64,000 bases of DNA from Geofilum rubicundum JCM 15548 (GTDB taxonomy: Bacteria > Bacteroidota > Bacteroidia > Bacteroidales > Marinilabiliaceae), in contig NZ_BAZW01000006.1 of NCBI RefSeq assembly GCF_000974365.1, positions 1-64,000 on the forward strand, written 5' to 3'. Below the pieces are notes generated by a model, which was given only the letters and a program-made list of their open reading frames with translations, did no database searches and was not told where the DNA came from. A program made the position numbers and the translations under genes. How positions within the stretch are numbered: position 1 is the first letter of the stretch; every line of letters starts with the position of its first letter. Of the stretch, positions 48,473-62,888 are shown piece after piece.

Positions 48473-49648
48473 ATGGATGTCGGAAAACTTAAAACAGAAT
48501 ATAGGGATGCGTTGTTGCACAACGTGATTCCTTTTTGGGAGAAGCATTCTCCTGATCGCCAGTACGGGGGATATTTCACTTGTCTGGAGCGTGACGGAAA
48601 AATATTTGATACGGATAAATTTGTCTGGCTGCAAGGTCGTCAGGTCTGGCTATTTTCTACCTTGTACAACCGCGTCGAAAAGAAAGCTGAATGGCTGGAT
48701 ATGGCCCGTTTGGGCGCTGGTTTTTTGGCCCGTCATGGTCATGATGGTCACTTTAACTGGTATTTTTCCTTAACCCGGGAAGGCCAACCTTTGGTGGAGC
48801 CCTACAATGTTTTTTCTGATTGCTTTGCCACCATGGCGTTTGGACAGTTGTATAAAGCCACAGGGGATGATGCACATGCGCACATTGCAAAATCTACCTT
48901 CCAAAACATTTTAAATAGGGTGGACAACCCTAAAGGCCGTTTTAGTAAAGTAACGCCGGGAACACGACCGCTTAAAGGTTTTTCCTTGCCTATGATTCTT
49001 TGTAATTTAGCCTTGGAGATTGAGCATTTATTGCCGGCAGAGGTGGTTGAAGAGACTATTCAAGCAGCGCTCCATGAGGTAATGGAGGTTTTTTATCAGG
49101 AGGAAAGCGGACTGATTTTAGAAAATGTGAAGCCGGACGGAAGTTTCTCAGACACTTTTGATGGCCGGCTTTTAAATCCCGGACATGGCATTGAAGCCAT
49201 GTGGTTTGTGATGGATTTGGCGGTTCGTCTGGGAAAACCTGAATTAATTGAGAAAGCTACTGAAATAGTGCTGCGCACCCTTGATTATGCCTGGGATAAG
49301 GAGCATGGCGGGATTTTTTATTTTATGGATATAAAAGGCGCGCCACCCCAGCAGCTCGAGTGGGATCAGAAATTGTGGTGGGTACATATGGAAACACTTA
49401 TCAGTCTGATTAAAAGTTATCAGCTGACCGGGAATGAAAAGTGTGTGGACTGGTTCGAACGGGTCCATGCTTATACCTGGGCCCATTTTTCGGATGCTGA
49501 GAATGGTGAATGGTTCGGGTATCTGAACCGCAGAGGCGAAGTCTTACTGCCACTCAAGGGGGGCAAATGGAAGGGCTGTTTTCATGTGCCTCGTGGCTTG
49601 CTCCAGGTCTGGAAAACGCTGGAGTTGATTGATCTATCCCAGCGATGA
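48473..49648 (+). CDS. N-acylglucosamine 2-epimerase
   Basis: The 391-residue alpha/alpha-barrel protein has 'HNVIPFWEKHSPDRQYGGYF', 'GHGIEAMWFVMDLAV' and a C-terminal 'KGCFHVPRGLLQVWKTLEL', typical of the AGE/renin-binding family. It converts N-acetylmannosamine to N-acetylglucosamine, the step after NanA. This is the alternative to the NanK/NanE route and common in Bacteroidota nan loci. Confidence 0.92.
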   Translation: MDVGKLKTEYRDALLHNVIPFWEKHSPDRQYGGYFTCLERDGKIFDTDKFVWLQGRQVWLFSTLYNRVEKKAEWLDMARLGAGFLARHGHDGHFNWYFSLTREGQPLVEPYNVFSDCFATMAFGQLYKATGDDAHAHIAKSTFQNILNRVDNPKGRFSKVTPGTRPLKGFSLPMILCNLALEIEHLLPAEVVEETIQAALHEVMEVFYQEESGLILENVKPDGSFSDTFDGRLLNPGHGIEAMWFVMDLAVRLGKPELIEKATEIVLRTLDYAWDKEHGGIFYFMDIKGAPPQQLEWDQKLWWVHMETLISLIKSYQLTGNEKCVDWFERVHAYTWAHFSDAENGEWFGYLNRRGEVLLPLKGGKWKGCFHVPRGLLQVWKTLELIDLSQR

Positions 49649-49682
49649 AGCATGGCTGCTTTTACTCATTTTGGACAAAGAT

Positions 49683-52327
49683 ATGATGACATTAATCGCA
49701 AAGAGAAGTGTTCTTTTAATTTTGTTGGCTTGGTTCCCCATTTTGTATGTGGCTGTGGAGGCAGAAGTTAATGGAATAAATAGGGTTACACAAGACAAGG
49801 TTTGGTCATTTGACCTTTTGGGAATACCTGAATTGGAGGAGGGCCTGGCCGGAAGTTATTTTGGTTGGCATAACAGGCATCTGATCATTGCCGGCGGCTC
49901 AGCATTTCCCCATGGAAAGCCATGGGAAGGAGGCGCCAAGTATTTTTCGGATGCTGTTATTGTACTGGAAAAGCCGGCCGATGGTGAATGGAAGGAGGTC
50001 TACCAGGGGCATGACTTGCCGGTAGCTATTGGTGAGGGGGCTTCTGTGTCGGTCCCCAACGGCTTGTTGTGTATTGGCGGACAGTCCAACGAAGGGTTAA
50101 GCAGGGCCGTCAATTTAATTGCTTATGACAACGGGCAGTTGTCCGTTAAGCGTTTTCCGGATTTGCCCTATCGGGTGAGGGGCCATTCCGCAACGGTTAT
50201 TGGCAGTAAGGTTTTTGTGGTCGGAGGGGAAACCGATGAAGGGCCGTCTGATGGATTTATGAGCTTGATACGGCACAACCAGATCTGGGTTGGCAAATAT
50301 TACCTTCATTGCCAGCTCCTTTGACAGGGGCAACGCTTGTGGCTCAGATGGATGGGGAAGAAACGGCTCTTTTCCTTTTTGGTGGTCGTGCCAGGCAAGC
50401 TAAAGAACCTGTAACTCAATTTTACTCCGGCGTATACCACTACCGCCCCTCGGAAGGTAAATGGTCGCGCAAAAACGACATGCAACTTGGAAGGAAAAAG
50501 CCGATACAACTGGCTATGGCCGCTGGCGTTCCTTTGGGAGCCTCGCACATTTTGTTGGCCGGGGGCGATGAAGGAAGCATTTATAACCGTGTGGAGGCAG
50601 AAATGAATGCTTTGGAGTCGGGCGATTTGACGGCAAGTGAGCGACGCGATAGTCTTTGGTTGCATCATCCCGGTTTTTTCAACCGACTGCTGGTTTATAA
50701 TACCGTAACCGATACCTGGCTGGATGCCGGACAAATGGCTGAACCGGTAGCCGTATCCACTGCGGTCTCAGATGGGAATACCGTATTGCTTGCCGGAGGA
50801 GAAAGCCGACCAGGTATTCGGTCAGCTTCCATTCAGGCAATCACATTTTCGGTTGAGACAGGTTTTGGCTGGCTCAATTATGTGGTTTTAGGCATTTATT
50901 TTACAGGAATGCTCCTGCTGGGCTTCTTTTTTATGGGTAGAGAGAATGATACTACGGACTTTTTTAAAGCTGGTGGGCGTATCCCTTGGTGGGCAGCCGG
51001 CATAAGTATTTTCGCCACTACGCTAAGTGCGATTACTTTTATAGCCATTCCGGCTAAAACCTATGCCGCAGACTGGCGCATGTTGGTTTTTAATCTAACC
51101 ATTATTCTCATTGCGCCGGTGGTCATTCGCTATTTCCTACCCTTTTTCCGCAGATTCAATTTTGATACGGCCTACCAGTATCTCGAATTGCGCTTTAGCC
51201 GACCAGTGCGGTGGGTGGCGTCACTTTTGTTTATCTTTTTTATGGTAAGTCGCATTGCTATCGTACTGTTTCTGCCTTCACTGGCCCTTAATGCGGTGAC
51301 GGGCTTCAGTGTGTATTGGGCCATTGTTATAATGGGAGTGGTCACCATTATTTACTGTACCAGTGGTGGCATTGAAGCGGTGGTGTGGGGCGATGTGATT
51401 CAGGGATTTATACTTATTATCGGCGCCTTTTTGGCCTTCTTTTATATGATGAGCGGTGTGGAAGGTGGCATTGGAACGTTCTGGACCTCTGCCATGGACA
51501 ATGATAAGTTTCGCACCTTCGATTTCCGCTTCGATTTTACACAACCTGTCTTCTGGGTTGTGTTAATTGGTGGATTGGCCAATACGCTGATATCCTACAC
51601 CAGTGATCAGTCCGTAGTGCAAAGGTACATGACCACCAAGGACGAAAAAGCTACGGCCAGGAGCATCTGGCTGAACGGTTTTTTGAGTATTCCTGTATCT
51701 CTGCTGTTTTTTCTGTTGGGAACTGGTCTCTACGCTTTTTACATATCCAATCCCGGACAATTGGGGGTTGTGAATCCCAATATCGATTCAGTGTTTCCAC
51801 AATTTATTGTGTCTCAAATGCCCTCAGGACTCGCCGGTTTATTGATAGCGGCCATCTTTGCTGCAGCCATGTCCACTTTATCTTCCAATATCAATTCAGT
51901 CTCCGCAGTTGTTACGGCCGATTTTTTCAAAATCCTGTGCCCCACGGCATCATCCGCTAAAAGCATGTTAGTGGCCCGTTGGTCGGGTATTGTTATCGGG
52001 TTGTTTGGTATTGGTATGGCACTGGTTTTAGCCGCCTGGAATATTGCTTCACTTTGGGATCAGTTTAATACCTTTCTGGGCTTACTGACCGGGGGGCTCG
52101 GCGCGCTGTTTGTCATGGGTATCTTCTTTAAGCGCATTGGCGGGACGGCCGCTCTGGGTGGCGTGACCGGTGGATTAATGGTGTTGTTGCTTGTTAAAAA
52201 CCACTCGGATCTTTCCTTTTTGATGTATGGCTTTACCGGGATGTTTTCAAGTGTGGTCTTAGCCTTGTTGTTAAGTTTGATTTTTCCAAACAGAAAAAAA
52301 TTAAAGGTTACACGTGGCAGAATTTAA
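49683..52327 (+). pseudogene. kelch (NanM-like)/Na+:sialic acid symporter fusion, frameshifted
   Basis: The N-terminal part (from MMTLIAKRSVLLILL at 49683) is a signal plus kelch repeats ('FGWHNRHLIIAGGSAFP', 'HSATVIGSKVFVVGGETDE'). The frame breaks at 50264-50270; one base restores 'DTAQPDLGWQ' and continues through more kelch blades into a sodium:solute symporter ('DFFKAGGRIPWWAAGISIFA', 'TTLSAITFIAIPAKTY', 'TSDQSVVQRYMTTKDE'). Restored length is 881 residues. NanM-type kelch proteins convert sialic acid anomers and SSS proteins import them; the fusion links both. It is the last intact function of the nan operon. Confidence 0.88.
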
Positions 52328-52358
52328 AAATGGATAATTAGTAGAAAACATCAATGTT

Positions 52359-52499
52359 ATGGGATCAAATCGCAGAGATTTTTTAAAGAAAGCAGCGCTG
52401 AGTTCAGGCTTGCTGGCAACCTCTTTCACCGGATGTACCACTTCATCCGGTCATCCTAATGTTCATCGAGGAAGCCTGGCAGCTGGTGGAGACCTATGA
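52359..52499 (+). pseudogene. Tat-signal fragment of a secreted oxidoreductase-type protein
   Basis: A 46-residue frame reads 'MGSNRRDFLKKAALSSGLLA' followed by 'TSFTGCTTSSGHPNV'. The twin-arginine motif and lipobox-like cysteine form an export signal, but the frame stops at once with no mature domain. Such signals often precede Gfo/Idh-type enzymes in glycan loci; the rest seems deleted. The assignment of the lost enzyme is a guess. Confidence 0.5.
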
Positions 52500-52584
52500 G
52501 CGCACTTAGGTGTATTGCCTTGGACGAGGTGCTTGTCCAATGACGACCATGTTTATTTTCAGATTAATATGGTTATAAACTTAG

Positions 52585-55893
<3,309 letters not shown>

Positions 55894-55977
55894 TGCTGGA
55901 TATAGCCACTTGCAATGATGTAAGGGATTGGTGGACAGCTGTCTTGAGCAAGACTGATGAAAAATAAGTTGATTGAT

Positions 55978-56020
55978 GAAACCCCTGTTAATGATTGACA
56001 GGGGTTTCTGTGGGTTTTTT
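55978..56020 (+). terminator. terminator after the GH2 gene
   Basis: GAAACCCCTGT (55978-55988) pairs perfectly with ACAGGGGTTTC (55998-56008) around a 9-base loop, with a T-tract at 56014-56019. Confidence 0.85.
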
Positions 56021-56041
56021 AGTTAGTACGATAAAGGAACC

Positions 56042-56167
56042 CTTGAAGTAAATGCAAATATCATTTTAAATCAAGCCTTAGGCGGCAATTGGGTAGGTGA
56101 TATTAATAATGATGATCTACCCTTTGAAATGGTTGTGGATTGGGTAAGGGTGTATCAAAAGAAATGA
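56042..56167 (+). pseudogene. GH16 glycosidase, C-terminal remnant
   Basis: The frame reads 'LEVNANIILNQALGGNWVGD' then 'INNDDLPFEMVVDWVRVYQKK' and stops. The final 'VDWVRVYQ' strand is the C-terminal signature of GH16 laminarinase/endo-galactanase-type enzymes. The rest of the gene is absent. In mucin-degrading Bacteroidota, some GH16 enzymes are O-glycanases, so it fits the locus, but the specificity cannot be judged. Confidence 0.7.
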
Positions 56168-56278
56168 AAAGGTAGGTTGCAAGGTTATTTACTAAGGTTT
56201 TGTAAAATTTTCATAAAAGGTTAACTTTGATTAATAATATTTTAAAAAACCTTTATTCTTTCCTCGAATATTAAAACT

Positions 56279-56543
56279 ATGAAACAAATTAGTTATTCTC
56301 TTTTATCCCTACCTTTTATCCTGACAGCATTTGTCTTTGGATGTGATAAATCTTCATCAGACACGGCCTCTCCAGTGGTACACTCTATCCAAACTTTTGC
56401 TCAGCAGCGGCATGCATTCGGAATGAACGATACCAATTGATTCGCTTTTTACGATGAAGCAGGATCTCAGAGACCTGATTGTCGCTTATGAAGATGATCT
56501 TGCTCTGGGGATTTTTGATGGTGAACTGACTGTAACGAATTAA
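56279..56543 (+). pseudogene. small lipoprotein, frameshifted, family unknown
   Basis: The frame starts 'MKQISYSLLSLPFILTAFVF' with a lipobox cysteine and runs 53 residues to a stop at about 56438. The shifted frame continues 'DSLFTMKQDLRDLIVAYEDD' and 'LALGIFDGELTVTN' to 56543. Joined by adding two bases or removing one near 56433-56440, it would be about 88 residues. I do not recognise the family. It could be a small lipoprotein or the N-terminal part of a lost enzyme. Confidence 0.45.
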
Positions 56544-56555
56544 ATCATAAAATAT

Positions 56556-56905
56556 ATGACGCGCTTTTGTTTATTTACATGCTTGGCTTTAGTGGTTGTG
56601 TGGAGTGGGTGTCAGCATCCCCAAACACCCCCGGAACCTCTGTCGGAACGACCATTAACACCATTGGTGGGCTGGGCCAGCTGGAACAATTACAGAGTGA
56701 ACATCTCTGAAGATATTATTAAGGCTCAGGCAGATGCCATGGTGGCCAATGGTATGATGGAGGCAGGCTATTCTTACATTAACATCGACGATGGTTACTT
56801 TGGCGGCAGGGATGCAGATGGCGCTATTCTTCGACCGCTCATGGTGTGGTGGCTTTGTTAATTGAGGGGACTTCGCTCCCTTTTAATGTGTTTCAGTTTA
56901 AGTAG
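56556..56905 (+). pseudogene. GH27 alpha-galactosidase with the middle deleted
   Basis: The N-terminal 95 residues have a lipobox and the GH27 signature 'PLVGWASWNNYRVNISED' and 'GYSYINIDDGYFGGRDADG'. At about 56840 this joins, out of frame, to 'AHGVVALLIEGTSLPFNVFQ', the usual C-terminal segment of the same family. About 400 central residues, including the catalytic aspartates, are missing, so the gene is dead. An internal deletion, not a simple miscall, is the best reading. Confidence 0.75.
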
Positions 56906-56952
56906 TCATTCATTTAAGGATATGAAATTCTTTACCTATTTATTATAAAGGC

Positions 56953-59182
56953 ATGAAAAATTATTTGCTTACCTGGCGACCATTTCTGGTGGTTGTTTTT
57001 TTGATATTTTTGACGAGCTGTCAAACTAAGGAGGAGCCCTTATACATTCAAACGGTTGAAATTCCGGAGGGGTTTGCCCATGACCAAAAAGTGGAGCTCT
57101 CGGGTCAGGTGTTGCCGCATCCGCGTCAGATGAAATGGTTTGAAGATGAATTTTTTGGCTTCATTCATTATGGTCCTAATACCTACACTGGTCGCGAATG
57201 GGGCACTGGCTTTGAAGATGCTACCCTCTTTGTTCCTGGTGATTTGGATACCGATCAGTGGTGTGCTTCGATGAAGGAAGCGGGTATTCGGCGTGTTGTG
57301 ATGGTGGTAAAACACCACGAAGGTATTGCCTGTGGCAAACCCGGTATACGGATTATTCAGTGGCTTCATCGCCCTGGCGCGACGGTCAGGGAGATGTGCT
57401 TCGTGAGTTGTCTGAATCTTGTCAGAAATATGGCTTGCGGCTGGGGATTTATCTTTCACCTGCCGACTTGTACCAAATTGAATCTCCAGATGGTGTTTAT
57501 GGCAATGGCAGCGATTTTACCACACGCGTGATTCCTCGACCTGTGCACGACCGCCCTTTTGCCGATAAGCGATCCTTTACGTATGAAGCAGATGACTACA
57601 ACGAATATTTCCTCAATCAATTGTTTGAACTGCTCACGGAGTACGGTCCTGTATATGAATTGTGGTTCGACGGGGCGCATCCCAAGCCGGGCACCGGGCA
57701 GACTTATAACTATGATGCCTGGTTTGATATGATTCGTCAACTGGCACCTGATGCCGTGATTTTTGGTAAAGGTCCGGATGCCCGCTGGTGTGGCAATGAA
57801 GGCGGTGCTACCCGTGAGGCTGAGTACAATGTGCTTCCTTTGCCTCAGGCGCCTGAGGCTTATGACTGGCCCGATATGATGGGCGAGGATGTCGCTGGTC
57901 GTGATAAGATTGATGAGGAGACCCGTTACTTTCACTACTATCCGGCTGAAACCAACACTTCTATCCGTCATGGCTGGTTCTGGCGCAATGATGATGAGCA
58001 GCAGGTGCGCAGCGCAGATGATGTTTTCGACATTTATGAGCGCTCCGTTGGTGGCAATAGTGTACTGCACCTCAACATTCCTCCCAATAAGGAAGGTCAG
58101 TTTTCTCAGCGCGACACCGAGGTGCTGCATGAGGTGGGGCGTCGCATACGCGCAGTCTATGGCGTGGATCTGCTGGCCGGAGGCACTGCGTCGGATCTTC
58201 GGGTGATGGATAGCAACTCCGATACAAGGTGGCAGGCACCCGCAAAGGCTGCAGAATTGGTCGTTCAACTACCCCAGGTTACAACCGTTAACCGTGTTAT
58301 GCTTCAAGAGGCCATTGCCCACCGAGGCGAAAGGGTGGAGGTTCATCATGTGGAGGCTTTCATAAATGGGGAGTGGGTCAAGGTAGCTGAGGGTAAAACG
58401 ATAGGGTATAAGCGCATCCTTCGCTTTCCATCCGTCACCACGGATCAGTTAAAGCTGGTTATCAGTCAGTCGAGATTGGCGCCTGCCATTTCACGCTTTT
58501 CGGTGCACTATTACGATGAGCCGCCAAAGCCGGTTGTGGTTCGGTACAATGCCAAGGGTGAGGTCACTCTGGGTGTAGGGACCAGTTTTGTCTGGAAAGA
58601 TCATGGTACTGCTGACAGGTCGCAAAGCATTTATTATACCCTTGACGGCTCAGATCCTGATGCCCATGCATCCAGGTATGATGCATCCATTGTGCTGCCA
58701 CTTGGTGGTCATTTAAAAGCCAGAGCCATTGTGGGTGACCGAATGGGGCCGGTGTCAGCCCTGCGCATTGGCATCGCCAAAGAGGGGTGGACAGCTACCG
58801 ATGGCAGCGTAGAATCCACTGAGGCATCTCGTGCTGTGGATGGTGATATTAACCTTGTCTGGATGTCGGAAGAGCAACCGGTCAAAGGGGGACAAAGTCT
58901 TACAATTGATATGACCCGTCTTTATAATGTGTCCGGCATGGCTTACTTGCCGGCCACTCAGGTGGATACATAGAGTCCTTTGAGGTTGAGGTCAGCAGTG
59001 ATGGTGAGGTTTGGACGCCCATTCATAAGGGTAGTTTTGGCAACATCCGCAACGACCCGTCGCGGCGCATTGTGCATTTCGACCGGGTTCATGAGGCGCG
59101 CTACTTAAAGCTGTCCAACCTGAAAGCGCCAGGCGATCTGCGGCGCGTTGGGGCAGCTGAAATTGATGTGTTGGCGGAATAG
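56953..59182 (+). pseudogene. alpha-L-fucosidase, GH29, two frameshifts
   Basis: The protein has a lipobox ('LVVVFLIFLTSCQT'), a GH29 barrel ('MKWFEDEFFGFIHYGPNTYT', 'VMVVKHHEG', 'VYELWFDGAHPKPG' with the nucleophile aspartate), an F5/8-type C domain ('AAELVVQLPQVTTVNRVM'), a chitobiase-like 'YYTLDGSDP' unit and a second F5/8 domain. Frame breaks at 57322-57325 (lost T) and 58960-58962 (lost G). With both bases it is 743 residues. It should cut fucose from glycans of the sialidase/galactosidase series. Confidence 0.88.
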
Positions 59183-59207
59183 TTAAGGATACCAATATTA
59201 AATAGCT

Positions 59208-61513
59208 ATGATTAAAAAAGTTTTAAGTTTGGCGTTGTGCGTCTTTGCACTAACGACTGCCTCCGCAAACCCGCACATCATTCCAGTTCCGGTGGTTTTG
59301 GAAAAGACCGGAGAGGGGTTTGTGATGGATGAAGAGACCAGCATTCACTTTAAAAGGTCGGACAAGGACCTGCAGGAGCTGGCTGATTTTTTTACGGCTT
59401 ATGTAGGGAATATTTCCCGTTATTCCCTTTCGCACAACAGCAAATCAGGAAAGGCTGTTCATTTGGAGATCATCAACAATCCGCAATTGGGCGATGAGGG
59501 GTACGAAATGACTGTGGCTTCTAATTTAATTGTGATAAAAGCCAACAACCGAAAAGGTATTTTCTGGGGCATGCAGTCGCTGTTTCAAACCTTGACCTCT
59601 GTTCGTACCAATGAAGTATTGAAGGTTCCGGGTATGCGGGTGGTCGATTATCCCAGATTTAAATGGCGGGGGATGATGCTGGATGTGAGCAGACACTTTT
59701 TTGGACCGGATGTGATTAAGCAGTACATCGATTTGATGGCTTCCTATAAGCTGAATGTCTTTCATTGGCATTTGGTGGATGATGGCGGCTGGCGGATTGA
59801 AATCAAGCAGTACCCAAAACTAACCGAAACAGGTGCCTGGAGGGTGGATCGACTGGATAAGGTATGGAGCGACAGAGAACCTGCCCGTGCGGGAGAACCT
59901 GCCACTTATGGGGGTTTTTATACCCAGGATCAAATTCGTGAGATTGTGGCGTATGCCCGTCTACGCAATATTACCATTGTCCCGGAGATAGAACTACCCG
60001 GACACTCCGTGGCAGCTCTGGCTGCCTACCCTGAATATTCCTGTTCACAAATACCTCAGTTGGTTAATACCGGCGGGGTATATCCTAAAAACATCCAGTC
60101 GAGCTATTGCCCCGGAAATGAGGCGGTTTTTGTTTTTCTGCAAAATGTTTTATTGGAAGTGATGGAGCTTTTCCCCTCAGAGTTCATACATATTGGAGGT
60201 GATGAGGTGGATAAGTCGTGGTGGAAGAAATGTGAGCGCTGTCAACAGCGCATGAACGCCGAGGGACTTACCGATGAAGATGAGTTGCAAAGCTATATGA
60301 TCAGACGCATGGACGATTTTTTAGTGACGCACAATCGGCGGCTCATTGGTTGGGATGAGATTTTGGAAGGCGGATTGGCCTCAGGCGCTACAGTGATGAG
60401 CTGGCGTGGAGAAGCCGGTGGTGTGGCGGCTGCCCAAATGGGGCACGATGTGGTTATGACGCCCGGATCGCCCTGTTATTTTGACCATTATCAGGCGGGA
60501 CCGGAAGGGGAACCGGTGGCTATTGGTGGTATGAATACTTTAAAGCATGTATATAATTACGAGCCTGTGCCTGCAGAGTTGTCTATAGATGAGGCTAAAT
60601 ATGTATTGGGTGCTCAGGCCAATGTGTGGACGGAGTTTATCCCAACCGTGGAGCATCTGGAGTACATGATATTACCCCGCATGCTGCTTTGGCCGAAGTG
60701 TTATGGTCGCCTGCTGAAAGGCGCGATTGGCAAGACTTTAACCGTCGACTGCAGGGCTGGCATTTTCGCAGCTTTGATCAAAGAGGGCTGCGCTACAGTC
60801 GCGGCAATACCAAAGTGGCCCTCAGCCCTGTTTCGAAAGATGGTAAGCTTTTGGTGCAAATGGACAGTGAAGTAATCGGAGCCGACATTTATTATAGCAT
60901 GGATGGCAGTTCGCCAACCTTGAAAAGCTATAAGTATACCTCACCTGTTGAAATAGATAGAAGTGTGGTTTTAAAAGCGGTTTCGGTCAAAGATGGTCAG
61001 GTGCTGGGCTTGATTCCGGCCGAACAGGCTTTCAATGTGCATAAGGCCATTGGTCGTGAGGTGGCGTATGAGCATCCTGTGAGTCGCTACTTCCAGGCCG
61101 ATGGACCGAATTCACTGACCGATGGGGTCAGGGGCACTTTGGTGGTTTCTAAATACTGGCATGGGTTTAATGCGAAGGATATGGTGGCCACCATTGATTT
61201 GGGAAGGGAGACGACCATTGAGCAATTGATGCTTGGTGCCCTTCAAAAGCAGGTGGATTGGATTTTTCTCCCTAAGAGGGTCCGGTTTGAGTTGTCGAGC
61301 GACGGGGTTTCCTTTCAAGAGGTGGCCGTCGTTAATAACCCCGTGCATGCCGAAGACGCTGATCACCAGACGGTAGAGTTTGTGGCAGCGTTTTCTGAAA
61401 CCAAAGCCCGGTACGTGCGTGTAACGGCAGCCAATCATGGGCTGTGTCCCCCCGGACATCCCGGAGAAGGCCATCCCACCTGGTTGTTTGTGGATGAAAT
61501 TGTTGCTGAATAA
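59208..61513 (+). pseudogene. beta-N-acetylhexosaminidase, GH20, frameshifted
   Basis: The protein starts 'MIKKVLSLALCVFALTTASA' (signal peptide), then GH20 N-terminal and barrel domains with 'HWHLVDDGGWRIEIKQYPKL' and the catalytic pair D332-E333 in 'IHIGGDEVDKSWW'. The frame breaks at 60681-60685; one base restores 'AALAEVLWSPAERRDW' and then 'IYYSMDGSSPTLKSY' and a C-terminal F5/8-type domain to 61513, 768 residues in total. It removes terminal GlcNAc/GalNAc, the step after galactosidase in glycan trimming. It begins 25 bases after GH29 ends, probably the same transcript. Confidence 0.9.
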
Positions 61514-61520
61514 GCTGAAG

Positions 61521-61551
61521 TCAGGGAAGAGGAATACGGCCTCTTCCCTGA
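61521..61551. terminator. bidirectional terminator after GH20
   Basis: TCAGGGAAGAGG pairs perfectly (12 bases) with CCTCTTCCCTGA around a 7-base loop, between the convergent GH20 and DUF1080 genes. Confidence 0.85.
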
Positions 61552-61556
61552 TGGTT

Positions 61557-62201
61557 TTATAACTGTATCAGCTCGATGTTTCTAAACTGAATGTGGGATC
61601 CTTCACTTTGAAGTCCGATAGGCCCTTTGGTGGGCGTGACGTTGGTAGCTTGCATCTGAAGCGTATCGTTTATCCATAGTTCAAGCGTTCCATTGAGGAA
61701 GCGAATGCGGTAGCTATTCCATTCTCCCGGAGTCTTCTCGGAGGAGGGATTGAACTTGTTGGCTACAGATACCCAGCGGACTTCAGGGTCTACCTGGTAG
61801 TCCTGTCCCTGTACACTGGCTTGGGCACCCTTGTGCATCAGTACCAAGTCCCCGGCGTTTTTATGTTTGAGTTGGGCTTCGATGCAATGGGGCCAGACTT
61901 TGTCTTCTCCTGTTATGGCCAATAGAAGGCCGCTGTTGCTGGGTTCGCCTGTCCATCTCCATTCAAGACTCAGTTCGTAGTTTTCATAACTGTCCTTGGT
62001 GCGGATGTAACCAAAGGGATCTCCTCCGGCGTTCATGATGCCGTCTTTGACATAGAATACGGTATCTGCATTGGCTTCGCTTCGCAATACGGGCACCCAG
62101 TTGCTGAGATCCTGGCCGTTGAATATAGGGTCGGTATTCTGACTTTTGGTCGTGCCGCCGAATAGCAACAGACCCAAAAAAATAATAGCTGTTTGTTTCA
62201 T
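61557..62201 (-). CDS. DUF1080 (3-keto-disaccharide hydrolase-type) secreted protein
   Basis: The 214-residue protein has a signal peptide ('AIIFLGLLLFGGTTKSQ') and the concanavalin-like DUF1080 fold: 'IFNGQDLSNWVPV', 'YELSLEWRWTGEPSNSGLLL', 'CIEAQLKHKNAGDLVLM' and 'GPIGLQSEGSHIQFRNIELI'. Some members hydrolyse 3-keto-glycosides produced by Gfo/Idh enzymes; others only bind sugar. Its place beside the glycan locus agrees with carbohydrate work. The substrate is unknown. Confidence 0.85.
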   Translation of the reverse strand: MKQTAIIFLGLLLFGGTTKSQNTDPIFNGQDLSNWVPVLRSEANADTVFYVKDGIMNAGGDPFGYIRTKDSYENYELSLEWRWTGEPSNSGLLLAITGEDKVWPHCIEAQLKHKNAGDLVLMHKGAQASVQGQDYQVDPEVRWVSVANKFNPSSEKTPGEWNSYRIRFLNGTLELWINDTLQMQATNVTPTKGPIGLQSEGSHIQFRNIELIQL

Positions 62202-62221
62202 CTGTTTATTTTTTGTTTTTA

Positions 62222-62839
62222 TTAAATGATTTGGGCCGATTTAAGCACTTCTATTATCGAGGGATAAGTATTGGCCAGGTGGGTGGGGAGCTCATGGGGA
62301 CGGACCCAGAACACGGATTCAATGTTTTCCTCAACCTGAGGTTGAGGTGTATGGTCTCCATGGTAAACCATTTCAAACCAATGGGTTTCTTTAAAGATGG
62401 ACTGATCCTTTATTTTATAGGTGTGAAAAGTTCGGGGCAGTTTTTTTGAGATGGAGAGGCCGCTTATGCCGCATTCTTCTTCCACCTCGCGAACGGCCGC
62501 TTCCTCCATGGTTTCTGAAGCTTCCATTTTTCCTTTGGGCAAATCAAAATAGCCCAGTCGCTTCATGCCCAAAAAGGCTGTTTGGTCTTTGTTCCATACC
62601 AGACCGCCGGCTGCCGGCAGGTTTTTAAAGCAGTCGCGGAAATGCTGAAGAAGTTCGTTGGCGTTGTGATGATAAATGTAAGCACGTTTCATGCTTTCAT
62701 CGTTATCAAACTGCTGAATAAATTGCTGTAATTCGCCTTGATTGGCATATTTAAGTATGCTGCTGAAGTCGGCCGACAAGTCGTTTTCAATACGCTTGGT
62801 CAAAATTATGACCCGGTCCTTAAAAAAGATTTTATACAT
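62222..62839 (-). CDS. NUDIX hydrolase
   Basis: The 205-residue protein has a Nudix box from 'GKMEASETMEEAAV' to 'REVEEECGI' (GX5EX7REUXEEXGU fits) at about residues 125-147. The N-terminal 80 residues ('IFFKDRVIILTKRI' onward) are an extra domain seen in some Bacteroidota Nudix proteins. The family cleaves nucleoside diphosphates linked to another group; the substrate is unknown. It is divergent from pyrE with only 20 bases between the outermost possible starts. Confidence 0.88.
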   Translation of the reverse strand: MYKIFFKDRVIILTKRIENDLSADFSSILKYANQGELQQFIQQFDNDESMKRAYIYHHNANELLQHFRDCFKNLPAAGGLVWNKDQTAFLGMKRLGYFDLPKGKMEASETMEEAAVREVEEECGISGLSISKKLPRTFHTYKIKDQSIFKETHWFEMVYHGDHTPQPQVEENIESVFWVRPHELPTHLANTYPSIIEVLKSAQII

Positions 62840-62842
62840 TTG
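62835..62842 (+). promoter_or_regulatory. -7 box of pyrE overlapping the NUDIX start
   Basis: TACATTTG matches TAnnTTTG and includes the NUDIX start codon (62837-62839, minus). Transcription toward pyrE would begin near 62849, leaving a 40-base leader to the chosen start at 62889. No clear -33 box. Confidence 0.4.
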
Positions 62843-62888
62843 TATTTAGGAATGTGGCATGAGCACTAAGATGACTAAATATTCACGG

